From: Cohnella nanjingensis
GTDB lineage: Bacteria > Bacillota > Bacilli > Paenibacillales > Paenibacillaceae
Assembly (NCBI RefSeq): GCF_014212125.1
Contig: NZ_JACJVP010000005.1
Location: 67,052 to 131,051, forward strand
Direction of reading: 5' to 3'
Length of the DNA: 64,000 nt
How positions within the stretch are numbered: the first letter of the stretch is position 1; each line of letters starts with the position of its first letter. The notes below the pieces were generated by a model that saw only the letters and a program-made list of their open reading frames with translations, had not been told where the DNA came from and ran no database searches. Below, piece after piece: positions 50,342-59,172 of the stretch. Position numbers and translations under genes: made by a program.

Positions 50342-51076
50342 ATGACCGCAACGGTGCTGGTCGCGGACGACGAGCGGGAGATCGCGGACGTGTGCCGCAG
50401 GTATCTGGAGCGAGAGGGGTATACCGTGTTGGTCGCGGAGGATGGCGAGCGCGCGATGAGGATGTGGGATGAGCATCGTCCCGATCTGCTCGTGCTCGAC
50501 CTCATGATGCCGGGCAAGTCCGGCTGGGAGGTCTGTTCGGCGATCCGCGACGAGGAAGACGTTCCGATCATCATGCTGACCGCCCGGGGCGAGGAGAGCG
50601 ACAGATTGCTGGGTCTGACGCTCGGCGCGGACGATTACCTGACGAAGCCGTTCAGCCCGCGGGAGCTCGTGCTTCGCGTCCGCAACATTCTTCGGCGCTC
50701 GGCGCCCAGGCCGCACGAGGCCGATCATCGACGGCACCAAGCGCTTGAGAGCGGGAACAGCTCCGAGGACGTCCGCTTTGAAGGACTGTCGCTCTATCCC
50801 GCCCAGCGGCGCGTGACGATTCGCGGAGAGGACGTGGACTTGACGGCCAAGGAATTCGACTTGCTCGAATGGTTCGTTCGGCATCCGGGGCAGGTGTTCT
50901 CCCGCAGCCAGCTGCTCAGCCGGGTGTGGGATATCGCTTTCGAGGGCGACTCTACGACCGTAACCGTACATATGCGTAGATTACGCGAGAAGATCGAGCC
51001 GAATCCGTCGGAGCCGACTTTCCTGAAGACGGTATGGGGAATCGGCTACAAATTCGAAGGGCGGACGATCGAATAA
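50342..51076 (+). CDS. OmpR-family response regulator
   Basis: A 244-residue regulator: receiver domain (residues 4-118) with acidic pair DD at 9-10, phosphorylation site Asp53 (LLVLDLMMPG) and Lys in LTKPFSPREL, a linker of about 30 residues, and a winged-helix output domain (GEDVDLTAKEFDLLEWFVRH, VTVHMRRLREKIE, VWGIGYKFEG). AAAGGAGG lies 8 bases before ATG 50342. Its stop overlaps the start of the kinase gene. It probably binds the 11-base direct repeats at 49702-49729. Confidence 0.94.
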   Translation: MTATVLVADDEREIADVCRRYLEREGYTVLVAEDGERAMRMWDEHRPDLLVLDLMMPGKSGWEVCSAIRDEEDVPIIMLTARGEESDRLLGLTLGADDYLTKPFSPRELVLRVRNILRRSAPRPHEADHRRHQALESGNSSEDVRFEGLSLYPAQRRVTIRGEDVDLTAKEFDLLEWFVRHPGQVFSRSQLLSRVWDIAFEGDSTTVTVHMRRLREKIEPNPSEPTFLKTVWGIGYKFEGRTIE

Positions 51077-52134
51077 TGCGGCGCGGGCTCCGGTTGCGTT
51101 CTTATCTGCTGCTCGCCAACGCGGTCAGTCTGACGTCGATCCTCGCCGTGCTGTTCTATTGCTATAGCCGAATGCTGCTCAGCGCGCCGACCTTCGCTTG
51201 GCTGGGGGCCGCGACCGTACTGGCGGGGGCTTTGTCGTTCGTTCTTCATTTCGTCATGATCCGGCCGCTGGAACGCTCCGTCGTCCGGATCGGCGAGGCT
51301 TCGGGACGGATTGCGGCCGGACGATTCGGCGCGGAGGTGCCGATCGTCGGGCCGGCGGAGTTCCGTCTCCTGGCCGAACGGTTCAACGCAATGAGCAGGC
51401 AGCTCCAGATCAGCTTCGAGGCGGTCTCCCGTTCGGAAGCCTCGCGCCGGGAACTCGTGGCGAACGTGGCGCACGATCTGCGAACGCCGCTCGCGCTTCT
51501 GCAATCGCACTCCGAAGCGCTGCTGGACGAAGTCGTTCGCGACGAGGAGACGAGGCGAGACTACCTGCAGGTCCTGCGCAAGGAGTCTATGCGTCTCGGC
51601 CATCTCGTTCAGGATCTCTTCGACCTCTCCAAGCTGGACGCCGGCGCGGAACCTTTTCGGCCGCAGAAGCTGCCGCTCGAGAACGTGCTGATCGACACTC
51701 TGAACGCCTATCGGCCGAAACTGGAGGACAAGATGCTGGAAGTCGACGTGTGGTTGCCGGAGCCTCCTCCGGCCGTCTGGGGGATCGAGAGCGAGCTGCG
51801 GCGGATCGCCGGCAATCTGCTCGACAACGCCATTCGCCATTCTCCGGAGGGCGGGCGTCTGATCTGGTCCGCGGAGCGCGGCCCGGAACCGGACGTCATC
51901 ACGGTGCGCCTCCGCGACGAAGGGGCCGGCATGACGGAGGCGGAGCGCGGCCGAATCTTCGACCGGTTCTACCGGTCGGACCAGAGCCGCCAGCGGGACG
52001 GAGGCGGCGCCGGGCTCGGACTCGCGATCGCTCTCTCGCTCGTCGAGCGGCACGGCGGCAAGATGGGCGTCTCTTCCCGCGAAGGGGAAGGGAGCGAATT
52101 CTGGTTCACCCTCCGCCTGGCGAAGGGACGATGA
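51076..52134 (+). CDS. sensor histidine kinase
   Basis: A 352-residue kinase: two membrane segments (about 10-30 and 41-61) joined by only about ten residues, HAMP-like region (63-115), dimerisation/phosphoacceptor helix with His133 (NVAHDLRTPLALLQ), and a catalytic ATPase domain (NLLDNAIRHSPEGG, RDEGAGM, GGGAGLGLAIA). The near absence of an extracytoplasmic loop puts it among kinases that sense within the membrane or through a partner. The start overlaps the regulator stop (TAATG). Confidence 0.93.
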   Translation: MRRGLRLRSYLLLANAVSLTSILAVLFYCYSRMLLSAPTFAWLGAATVLAGALSFVLHFVMIRPLERSVVRIGEASGRIAAGRFGAEVPIVGPAEFRLLAERFNAMSRQLQISFEAVSRSEASRRELVANVAHDLRTPLALLQSHSEALLDEVVRDEETRRDYLQVLRKESMRLGHLVQDLFDLSKLDAGAEPFRPQKLPLENVLIDTLNAYRPKLEDKMLEVDVWLPEPPPAVWGIESELRRIAGNLLDNAIRHSPEGGRLIWSAERGPEPDVITVRLRDEGAGMTEAERGRIFDRFYRSDQSRQRDGGGAGLGLAIALSLVERHGGKMGVSSREGEGSEFWFTLRLAKGR

Positions 52135-52151
52135 TCCGAGGGGGAGAGAAA

Positions 52152-53408
52152 ATGAGCGAACGGAAGAAGCCCGGTCTAGGCAAGCAGCTTACGGATCTGC
52201 ACCGCTGGAACGCTTGGCTCGTCGTCGCGCTGGCCGTCACGGGGCTCGTTCTGTCGTGGGGGGCGGCCAGGGGCTGGCTCGGCGAAGGGCGCGTCTGGAT
52301 CAAGCAAATCCATATCTATGTCGGGTTGGTTACGGGCGTCCTCCTCGCGCTCTACGGTCCGCTCATGCGCCGGCATGTGAAGCAGTTGCGCAAGCGCCCC
52401 CGGCAGCGGGGCAATCTGGCCTTCGTCATCGCGCTGTTGGCCGGCTGGCTGCTGTCCGGTATCGTGCTGTGGCAATTTCGGCATCTGCCGCCGCGCTGGG
52501 CGAACAACGCGCTCGTCGTCCACGACTTGCTGACCTGGGTCGGATTGCCTTATGCGGCTTATCATTCGGTAACGCGCATGCGCTGGATGCGAAAGCCGGA
52601 ACGCCGGACCGTCCGCGCGGATACCGAGGAACCGGCCGTTAGCGGCAGCGGTCGCCCGGGGCTGCATCCGGCGGCGTCTCCGCAGATGTGGATGAGCCGC
52701 AAGCAGTTCGTCCGCTGGTCGGTCGGCATCGCGCTGACGGCAGCCGTGGCGCCGTCTTTCTTCAAGTGGCTTGGGAATTCGTTCGCCGGCGCCGGCGGCA
52801 GCGGCAGCATCGAAGCGGGGGAGTCGGATCCGAACCGGATGCTGCCCGCGCCGGAGCCGCTGCCCGAGTCGCGGCAGGTGGTCGGCGGCGGGGCGCAAGG
52901 CCGGTTCCGGGTCTATACCGTGACGCCGCTGCCCAAGTTCGACTCCGGCACGTGGCGGTTCACGCTGGACGGACTGGTGGAGCGCCCTGCGGATTGGAGC
53001 TGGGAGCAGTTCCTAGCGCTGAAGCGGCGCGTGCAGGTGAGCGACTTTCACTGCGTGACCGGCTGGTCGGTCTACGGCAACACCTGGGAAGGCATCCCGC
53101 TCGTCCAGCTGTTGAACGTCGCGGGGGTGAAGCCCGAGGCGCGCTTCGTGAAGTTCTACTCGGGCGACGGCGAATATACGGATGCGCTGTCGCTGGAGCA
53201 GGCGGGCATGGATGACGTCCTGGTCGCCGTCTTGCACGACGGCAAGCCGATCCATCGGGATTACGGCGGACCGGTGAGACTCATCGTTCCGAAGATGTAC
53301 GCGTACAAATCGGTCAAATGGCTGGATCGCATCGAGCTGATCGACCGGCCGCACACCGGTTATTGGGAGGAGCGGGGGTACGACAACGACGCCTGGGTAC
53401 GCGCTTAG
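52152..53408 (+). CDS. cytochrome b / molybdopterin oxidoreductase fusion
   Basis: A 418-residue fusion. Residues 1-145 form a four-helix membrane part with His17, His54, His124 and His138 placed as heme b ligands. Residues from about 215 form an oxidoreductase molybdopterin-binding (COG2041, YedY/MsrP-like) domain with the molybdenum-ligand Cys301 in SDFHCVTGWSVYGN and a late AYKSVKWLDRIELI. Between them, SRKQFVRWSVGIALTAAV (182-199) resembles a Tat signal with RK in place of RR. A heme b subunit feeding a Mo enzyme is the MsrPQ (YedYZ) plan in one chain. It is 17 bases behind the kinase gene, so one operon. The substrate is inferred, possibly methionine sulfoxide. Confidence 0.87.
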   Translation: MSERKKPGLGKQLTDLHRWNAWLVVALAVTGLVLSWGAARGWLGEGRVWIKQIHIYVGLVTGVLLALYGPLMRRHVKQLRKRPRQRGNLAFVIALLAGWLLSGIVLWQFRHLPPRWANNALVVHDLLTWVGLPYAAYHSVTRMRWMRKPERRTVRADTEEPAVSGSGRPGLHPAASPQMWMSRKQFVRWSVGIALTAAVAPSFFKWLGNSFAGAGGSGSIEAGESDPNRMLPAPEPLPESRQVVGGGAQGRFRVYTVTPLPKFDSGTWRFTLDGLVERPADWSWEQFLALKRRVQVSDFHCVTGWSVYGNTWEGIPLVQLLNVAGVKPEARFVKFYSGDGEYTDALSLEQAGMDDVLVAVLHDGKPIHRDYGGPVRLIVPKMYAYKSVKWLDRIELIDRPHTGYWEERGYDNDAWVRA

Positions 53409-53499
53409 GGGGCTCCCAGGTGGAGACGATTTTCGCGCAGATGAACAAGAATAGCCCGTAACGCGCCGCGCGCGCGGACAACGAAAACGGCGATGGCAT

Positions 53500-53525
53500 G
53501 GCACCCTTTCAGAGGTGCCTTTTTT
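53500..53525 (+). terminator. terminator of the TCS/Mo-enzyme operon
   Basis: GGCACC pairs with GGTGCC across 8 bases, followed by six T. Confidence 0.82.
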
Positions 53526-53600
53526 GCAGGGTTGCACAAACAGGCCTCCATTTTGCTCGGGGTCTGAGGGATCTCGGCGGAGGAGGTTGCTGCGGGCGGG

Positions 53601-53885
53601 GCGAGATAAGGCGGGAAAACCGCCTTATTCGAAGCGGAGGCGTATGGATTCGGCGAGTAAGGCGGGAAAACCGCCTTATTCGATTCGAAGGCGTGCAGAT
53701 CGGGCGAGTGAGGCGGAAAAACCGCCTTATTCGAGGCGGAGGCGTGTACATCTGGCGAGTAAGGCGGAAAAACCGTCTTATTCGAGGCGGAGGCGTGCAG
53801 ATCGGGCGAGTAAGGCGGAAAAACCGCCTTATTCGAGGCGGAGGCGTGTACATCTGGCGAGTAAGGCGAATAACCGCTCCATTCA
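53601..53885 (+). repeat. second 51-bp tandem repeat array
   Basis: Six units (the last partial) with an exact 51-base period: TAAGG (TGAGG in the third unit) at 53607, 53658, 53709, 53760, 53811 and 53862. The core AAGGCGGAAAAACCGCCTTA is a hyphenated palindrome preceded by GCGAG. It shares period and core theme with the minus-strand array at 31762-32050. From 53886 to 54036 nothing else is recognised. Confidence 0.92.
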
Positions 53886-54036
53886 CGAAAGGCGCTAGGC
53901 ATGGTTCGCTCCGTACGGTCGCGACGTCCGTCCGGCCTCTCGGCTCTAAGCGACTGGGTGAAAGTGGATCGCCGAGAAGGTTGTGAGGGTCATGAGGCTA
54001 TGTTACCGTAGAGGAACGCTGCCGGGCCCGCAAGCT

Positions 54037-54064
54037 CAAAAAGCAACGGCCGGCAGCCGTTGCT
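54037..54064 (-). terminator. terminator of the 47-residue protein gene
   Basis: On the minus strand AGCAACGGC pairs with GCCGTTGCT around a 5-base loop and is followed by TTTT. Confidence 0.85.
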
Positions 54065-54081
54065 TCGTTGCATGCAGGGGG

Positions 54082-54225
54082 TCAGTCCGATTTTTTCTTC
54101 TTCTTGGGAACGGGAGCGACCGATTTGGTCCGCTCGAGCGTGTCGTTCACGAAGGCCATGTCTTGGTTTTTGGCCGCCATGTTCGTCGTGCCTTCATAAT
54201 TGCCTTGATGCGTCTTGTTCTCCAT
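54082..54225 (-). CDS. 47-residue basic small protein
   Basis: A small open frame with GAGGAGGG 7 bases before its ATG and its own terminator. The product starts MENKTHQGNYEGTTNMAAKN and ends in PVPKKKKKSD. It is hydrophilic, without Cys or membrane segment. No family is recognised; size and composition recall small spore-associated proteins, but this is only a resemblance. Confidence 0.78.
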   Translation of the reverse strand: MENKTHQGNYEGTTNMAAKNQDMAFVNDTLERTKSVAPVPKKKKKSD

Positions 54226-54279
54226 TGGGCATCCCTCCTCGCGATGTAGGTTAACCGAATAAAGGAGGCTATAACCGTT

Positions 54280-55230
54280 ATGTCCCCTATACCGAAACGA
54301 CCGTTGGCGGCGCTCGGCGCGCTCCTCCTGGCCGTCTCGCTCGCCGCATGTTCGAATTCCGCGTCCCCGGCTTCCGGCAGTCCTGCCGCGCCGGCCGCAT
54401 CACTTCCTTCCGCTTCGCCGACGGCTTCCTCGGAAGCGCTCGACATGCTGGAGAAGGCGGCCCAAGCGGCCGAGGGCTTGTCCACTTATGCCTACACGCT
54501 GCAGCTCTCCCAACAGCTCAGCGGGGGCGCGGCCGAGGCGTCCGACCTGAAGGTCGACAACGAAGGCAAGGTTGAGTGCTCCCCGCTGCGGGTCGATCAG
54601 AACGTGACGAGCGACATGGATGGCGCGAAGTCGTCGCTGCGCGCGATTCTGGAGCCCGGCGCTTACTATGTCTACGATCCGGAGTTGACGGAGTGGGGCA
54701 AGCTGGCCCCGGACCAGGCCGACGAAGTCGTCAAGACGCTGTCCGATTACCAGACGAATCCCGCCCAAGCGATGAGGGAGATCTCCAAGCTCGGCTCCGG
54801 TCTCGTCCTGACCCGGAAGGGGGAACAGGACGTCCTGCGGTACGAAGGAAGCGGACCGGAAGCCAAAGCGTTTCTGAACCGCGTGCTGGAAGGGACGCTG
54901 GATCTGGGCAGCCTGGACGCGAAGGTGCGGGAGAGCGTGGCCGTCCAATCGTTGAAGGTCAGCGTCACGTTGGACGATGCGAAGCGTATGCCGCTGGCAT
55001 ACAGCATCGAATCCGAGATGACGATCGATTACGAGGCAGGCAAGCCTTCAACCCTTCGCCAGACGCTGTCCGGCACTTATGACAAGCTGAACGCGGTGAC
55101 GCCGATCGTCGTGCCCGACGCCGCGAAGCAGGCGCCCGTCCTCGATCCGCCGATCGACGATCCCGCCGCGGACGAAGGCAACCTCGGGACGCTGGACGAT
55201 CTGGAGGACCCGTCCCTCCTGAACCCTTAA
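54280..55230 (+). CDS. lipoprotein, DUF6612/LppX-like
   Basis: A 316-residue exported lipoprotein: lipobox SLAAC (Cys24), an Ala/Ser/Pro-rich linker, then a long alpha/beta domain (about 55-290) including DMLEKAAQAAEGLSTYAYTL and KVSVTLDDAKRMPLAYSIES. The layout matches the DUF6612 group of Firmicutes, related to LolA/LppX-type lipid-carrier folds. The C-terminus is very acidic and Pro-rich. AAAGGAGG is 11 bases before ATG 54280. No partner genes are evident. Confidence 0.78.
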   Translation: MSPIPKRPLAALGALLLAVSLAACSNSASPASGSPAAPAASLPSASPTASSEALDMLEKAAQAAEGLSTYAYTLQLSQQLSGGAAEASDLKVDNEGKVECSPLRVDQNVTSDMDGAKSSLRAILEPGAYYVYDPELTEWGKLAPDQADEVVKTLSDYQTNPAQAMREISKLGSGLVLTRKGEQDVLRYEGSGPEAKAFLNRVLEGTLDLGSLDAKVRESVAVQSLKVSVTLDDAKRMPLAYSIESEMTIDYEAGKPSTLRQTLSGTYDKLNAVTPIVVPDAAKQAPVLDPPIDDPAADEGNLGTLDDLEDPSLLNP

Positions 55231-55351
55231 CGCGTTCGGGTGGACGGACCGACCGTCGTTCCGGTATAATGTCCGGTAGTATTGAACAGCTTGACGGCCG
55301 CAGCGGACACTCGCCGCGCGCGGGACCGCAAGGAGTCAGGAGCGTGTACCC

Positions 55352-56452
55352 ATGCCACTGTCCTGTGGTATCGTAGGCTTGCCCAATGTCGGCAAGTCGA
55401 CGTTATTTAATGCCATTACGCAAGCGGGGGCCGAATCGGCCAACTATCCGTTCTGCACCATCGATCCGAACGTCGGCGTCGTAGAGGTGCCTGACGAGCG
55501 GCTGCAGAAGCTAGCCGACATCGTCACGCCGAACCGGATCGTGCCGACCGCGTTCGAGTTCGTCGATATCGCCGGTCTCGTCAAAGGCGCCAGCCGCGGC
55601 GAAGGTCTCGGCAACAAGTTCCTGGCCAACATCCGGGAGGTCGACGCGATCGTTCACGTCGTGCGCTGCTTCGTGGACGAGAATATCACGCACGTCGCGG
55701 GCAAGATCGACCCGATCAACGACATCGAGGTCATCAACCTGGAACTCATCCTCGCCGACATCGACTCCGTCGAGAAGCGGATGGAGCGTTCCCGCAAGAA
55801 CATGAAGGGCGGGGACAAGAAGTACGCCCAGGAGATCGAAGTGTTAGAGCGCATCCATGCCGCCCTGCTCGAAGAGAAGCCGGCGCGCAGCGTCGACCTC
55901 TCGGACGAGGATAAGCTGATCGTTCGCGATCTGCACTTGCTGACGATCAAGCCCGTGCTCTACGCGGCGAACGTCAGCGAAGGCGAAGCCGCGAACGCGG
56001 ACGGCAACGAATACGTCCAGCGCGTACGCCAATTCGCGGCCGCCGAAGGCTCCGAGGTGGTGCCGATCAGCGCCAAAGTCGAATCGGAGATCGCCGAGCT
56101 GGAGGGCGAGGACCGCGAGATGTTCCTCGAGGAGCTCGGCCTGACCGAGTCCGGCTTGGACCGTCTCATCCGCGCCGCCTACAAGCTGCTCGGCCTGTAC
56201 ACCTACTTCACCGCAGGCGTGCAGGAAGTCCGCGCCTGGACGATCCGCAAGGGGACTAAGGCGCCCCAGGCGGCAGCCGTTATCCATACGGACTTCGAGC
56301 GCGGCTTCATTCGCGCGGAAGTCGTGTCCTATGAGGACCTCGTCGCCTCCGGATCGATGGCGGCGGCCCGCGAGCGCGGCCAGCTGCGTCTCGAAGGCAA
56401 GGAGTATGTAGTCGCCGACGGCGACGTCATGCACTTCCGCTTCAACGTCTAA
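55352..56452 (+). CDS. ychF: redox-regulated ATPase YchF
   Basis: A 366-residue Obg-family P-loop protein that prefers ATP and binds ribosomes. G1 motif GLPNVGKST (9-17), G3 [16 protein letters not shown], a coiled-coil insertion (about 125-170), and the TGS-like C-terminal domain ([20 protein letters not shown] to MHFRFNV). Length is normal. A TATAAT at 55265-55270 lies 82 bases upstream of the ATG. Confidence 0.97.
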   Translation: MPLSCGIVGLPNVGKSTLFNAITQAGAESANYPFCTIDPNVGVVEVPDERLQKLADIVTPNRIVPTAFEFVDIAGLVKGASRGEGLGNKFLANIREVDAIVHVVRCFVDENITHVAGKIDPINDIEVINLELILADIDSVEKRMERSRKNMKGGDKKYAQEIEVLERIHAALLEEKPARSVDLSDEDKLIVRDLHLLTIKPVLYAANVSEGEAANADGNEYVQRVRQFAAAEGSEVVPISAKVESEIAELEGEDREMFLEELGLTESGLDRLIRAAYKLLGLYTYFTAGVQEVRAWTIRKGTKAPQAAAVIHTDFERGFIRAEVVSYEDLVASGSMAAARERGQLRLEGKEYVVADGDVMHFRFNV

Positions 56453-56558
56453 CGGACGGACCTGTTTCTGTTCATAAGCTCGGTTCTCCTAGGGTCGGAA
56501 GACCTTCGGAGGATCGCGCTTTGTTTTTTGATTCGTGATGAACCCCTTCCTTTTCTTG

Positions 56559-56567
56559 TGGTATAAT
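56559..56567 (+). promoter_or_regulatory. extended -10 promoter
   Basis: TGGTATAAT combines a perfect -10 with the TG of an extended -10. It lies 23 bases before the GTG start of the coiled-coil protein gene; no good -35 is seen. Confidence 0.6.
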
Positions 56568-56589
56568 CAACCAAGAAGGCGGTGATCCG

Positions 56590-56979
56590 GTGGATGAGAT
56601 GCTGCGTATGATCGTGGATAAGCTCGACCGTATGGAACAGAAGCTGGACAGCGTCGAAAAGAATCAGGAGAGATTCGAACAGAAGCTGGAGAAGTTTGAA
56701 CAGAAGCTGGACAGCGTCGAAAAGAATCAGGAGAAGTTCGAACAGAAGCTGGAGAAGTTCGAACAGAAGCTGGACAGCGTCGAAAAGAATCAGGAGAAAT
56801 TCGAACAGAAGCTGGACAGTGTCGAAAAGAAGCTGGATAGAATCGAAATAAAGGTAGACGCCACTTTCGAACAGGTCGCTAAAAATACGGAGCATGAAGC
56901 GGTGTTTAACGAACTGGCCGCTACGGTCGAAGATCATTCTACGGATATTCGGCTTTTGAAGAAGCTAGTCGCGAATTAG
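56590..56979 (+). CDS. repetitive coiled-coil protein
   Basis: A 129-residue protein that is almost entirely coiled coil. Its centre is built of 21-residue (three-heptad) repeats, QKLDSVEKNQEKFEQKLEKF and near-copies, encoded by 63-base DNA repeats (about 56649-56830). The start is a GTG at 56590 behind AAGGCGGT. A terminator follows. Similar short coiled-coil proteins of unknown role occur in many Bacilli. Confidence 0.83.
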   Translation: MDEMLRMIVDKLDRMEQKLDSVEKNQERFEQKLEKFEQKLDSVEKNQEKFEQKLEKFEQKLDSVEKNQEKFEQKLDSVEKKLDRIEIKVDATFEQVAKNTEHEAVFNELAATVEDHSTDIRLLKKLVAN

Positions 56980-56990
56980 GAATACATACG

Positions 56991-57020
56991 ACCCCTTCCA
57001 TTTTTGAAGGGGCTCTTTTT
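56991..57020 (+). terminator. terminator of coiled-coil protein gene
   Basis: CCCCTTC pairs with GAAGGGG across 7 bases, followed by CTCTTTTT. Confidence 0.85.
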
Positions 57021-57181
57021 ATTTTCTGCGCAAAATAAAACGGTTGCTCTCGCCGTCTGCCAGCAATAGTCCGCGATCTCCGCGATCTCTTCGGCGACGC
57101 TGCAACCTTTTCGCGGGCGGGCTCGTCAAGGGGATAGGCAATCATCTCCAAGACAAGACATGGAAAGGAGTTTTTCCCCTC

Positions 57182-58033
57182 ATGAAAAACAAAAAACTCG
57201 TTGTCGTTCTGACCGCAGTAGGCTTGCTCGGCACTTCGGCCGTCGTCGGCGCCGCGGATCTCACGCAAAAGGTTAGCGGTCTCCTCCGCCACGATATCAA
57301 AGTGTCCGTGAACGGCTCGACCTACTCATCCCTGGAGCCGGTCTACATAGACGGCAAGGCTTACCTGCCGCTCCGCGATACCGCGAACGCGCTCGGCTAC
57401 GAGCTGAAGTGGAGCCAGCAGGGCAAGCAGTTCGATCTCCAATCGAAAGGACAAGGACAAGGAGAAGTGGACGAGAAATTGCTCCATCTGAGCGGCGTTG
57501 TCATCAGTGCCAAAGCCGATAACGACTTGGTCAGCTTGGAAGTGCAAGGCAAGAGCCAGAACGACGGCGTCGACTACATGATCCTCAAAGCGGATAAAGA
57601 TACGGTCGTCGTCGACGAGACGGGCGCCGCCAAGCTCGCTAAGGATATCAAGCCCGGCACGCACGTGACGGCCGATTACGGTCCGATCGTCGCGCTGAGC
57701 TTCCCCGGCCAGTCGCATGCGGCCAAGATCGTCGTCGGTCCGGAACGTCTGATCAAGGAAGATACGGTCAGCGCGATCGAGAAGACGGATGCCGGCTGGA
57801 GCGTCCAACTGGGCAGCGCAGAAGGCGACGCGGCGGCATCTAGCGTCATCCTGAACGTCGACGCGAACACCCTCGTGGTGAGCCCGTCCGGCGAACCGAT
57901 CAAGCTGGAGGACGTGAAGAAGGGCGCGAAGATCCGCGCGTACTACGGCCCGGCCACGACGAAGAGCATCCCGCCGCAGAGCGCGGCAGAGCTCCTCGTG
58001 GTCATCCCGGAGCAGGCGCCGACGCAGCCTTAA
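57182..58033 (+). CDS. exported stalk-domain protein
   Basis: A 283-residue protein with a signal peptide (1-25, ending VVGAA) and a copper-amine-oxidase N-terminal-like (stalk) domain at about 38-95: VSVNGSTYSSLEPVYIDGKA, YLPLRDTANALGYELKW. The rest has two similar beta-rich segments (DKDTVVVDETG / KPGTHVTADYG and DANTLVVSPSG / KKGAKIRAYYG). Such proteins are abundant on Paenibacillus cell surfaces. AAAGGAG is 12 bases before ATG 57182. Confidence 0.83.
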   Translation: MKNKKLVVVLTAVGLLGTSAVVGAADLTQKVSGLLRHDIKVSVNGSTYSSLEPVYIDGKAYLPLRDTANALGYELKWSQQGKQFDLQSKGQGQGEVDEKLLHLSGVVISAKADNDLVSLEVQGKSQNDGVDYMILKADKDTVVVDETGAAKLAKDIKPGTHVTADYGPIVALSFPGQSHAAKIVVGPERLIKEDTVSAIEKTDAGWSVQLGSAEGDAAASSVILNVDANTLVVSPSGEPIKLEDVKKGAKIRAYYGPATTKSIPPQSAAELLVVIPEQAPTQP

Positions 58034-58076
58034 CCGCATGAACGAACGACGCTAACTTCTTCTTCACACAACGACG

Positions 58077-58102
58077 AAGCGGCCCCTCGGGGCCGCTTTT
58101 GC
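58077..58102 (+). terminator. terminator of stalk-domain gene
   Basis: AAGCGGCCCC pairs perfectly with GGGGCCGCTT around TC, followed by a T run. Confidence 0.9.
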
Positions 58103-58209
58103 TTTTGGCGGAACAGGCGCATTTCCTGCAGGAGAAACGTTCTGCTTGTCGTTCTGTCCAATAAATGGAGGACGAGACGGAGAGATGCCGAGATGCCGCC
58201 GAGCGCCGA

Positions 58210-59172
58210 TCATTCATACATCCGGACGATCTCTTCCGCCTTGCGTCGAATCGCGAGCGCTACGGACGCCGGCTCCAATACCTTCAGGTCGGTTCCGAAT
58301 CCGAGCAGATAGGGAATCAGCCAGGGCTGATCCGGCCGCATGGCGCGGACGAGCACGGATCCGTCCGGTTCGTTCGTGAGCTCCCGGGCATCGAACGAAT
58401 CGGCGGCTCTCGCCGCTGCCGCGGGAGCGAAGCGCAGCCGCAGCTCGACCATCGGGACGGAAGCCCGGAGGGAGGCCGCATCGCGGCCGATGGTCAGGTC
58501 GGCGTTCTCCCGCGGATCTTCGCGGCGCGCGAACGTCTCCTGCGAGGGCTTCAATTCGCGAATCCGGGATAGCCGGAACACGCGGAAGTCCTGCCGGATG
58601 AGGCAGTAGCCGTATACATACCAGATATAGCCCCGCAGCACGACGCGCATCGGCTCGCACGAGCGCACCGTCTGCGCGCCGTCTCCGCTCGTATAGGCGA
58701 ATTCGATGACCTTGCTGTCCCGAATCGCTTGCCGCACGATGCCTAGTTTTTCTTTGTCTCCCTCGCCGCCGGACCGCCATGGGTTGAAGTCGATCGAGAT
58801 CTGCCGGTTCGCTTCCTCGACCCTCTCCTGCTCCGACTTTGCGAGCAGCGCGCCCACCTTGTCCAGCAGTCCGCCGATCTCCTTGTCCTCGAGCGCGCCC
58901 TGGATGCCTTGAATGCCCTTGAGGGCGACGACGATCGATTGCATCTCTTCGAGCGACAGGTATTGCCGATCCAGCCGGTAACGGTCCATGATCTCGTATC
59001 CGCCGTCCACGCCGGCATACGAGATGATCGGGATGCCCGACTGCCCCAGCGTCTCCATGTCCCGGTAGACGGTCCGCAAGGATACCTCGAACCGTTCGGA
59101 CAGCTCCTTGGCGCTGACCCTGCTCCGGTTTAGCAGCAGCATCGTAATGGCAAGCAAGCGGTCAAGCTTCAA
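58210..59172 (-). CDS. HTH-WYL domain transcriptional regulator
   Basis: A 320-residue YafY-type regulator: N-terminal helix-turn-helix (DRLLAITMLLLNRSRVSAKE, FEVSLRTVYRDMETL), then a WYL domain (about 150-240, with GYIWYVYGYCLIRQDFRVFR) and its C-terminal extension. The start is TTG at 59172 with GAGGAGG upstream, overlapping the stop of the LysR gene (TTGA), so the two are coupled. Ligand unknown. Confidence 0.87.
   Translation of the reverse strand: MKLDRLLAITMLLLNRSRVSAKELSERFEVSLRTVYRDMETLGQSGIPIISYAGVDGGYEIMDRYRLDRQYLSLEEMQSIVVALKGIQGIQGALEDKEIGGLLDKVGALLAKSEQERVEEANRQISIDFNPWRSGGEGDKEKLGIVRQAIRDSKVIEFAYTSGDGAQTVRSCEPMRVVLRGYIWYVYGYCLIRQDFRVFRLSRIRELKPSQETFARREDPRENADLTIGRDAASLRASVPMVELRLRFAPAAAARAADSFDARELTNEPDGSVLVRAMRPDQPWLIPYLLGFGTDLKVLEPASVALAIRRKAEEIVRMYE

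Noticed and set aside
53509-53902. Repeat-encoded open frames on both strands over the second 51-bp array
   Set aside because: Several frames on both strands stay open for the same reason; none has a start signal, and they would begin inside a terminator.
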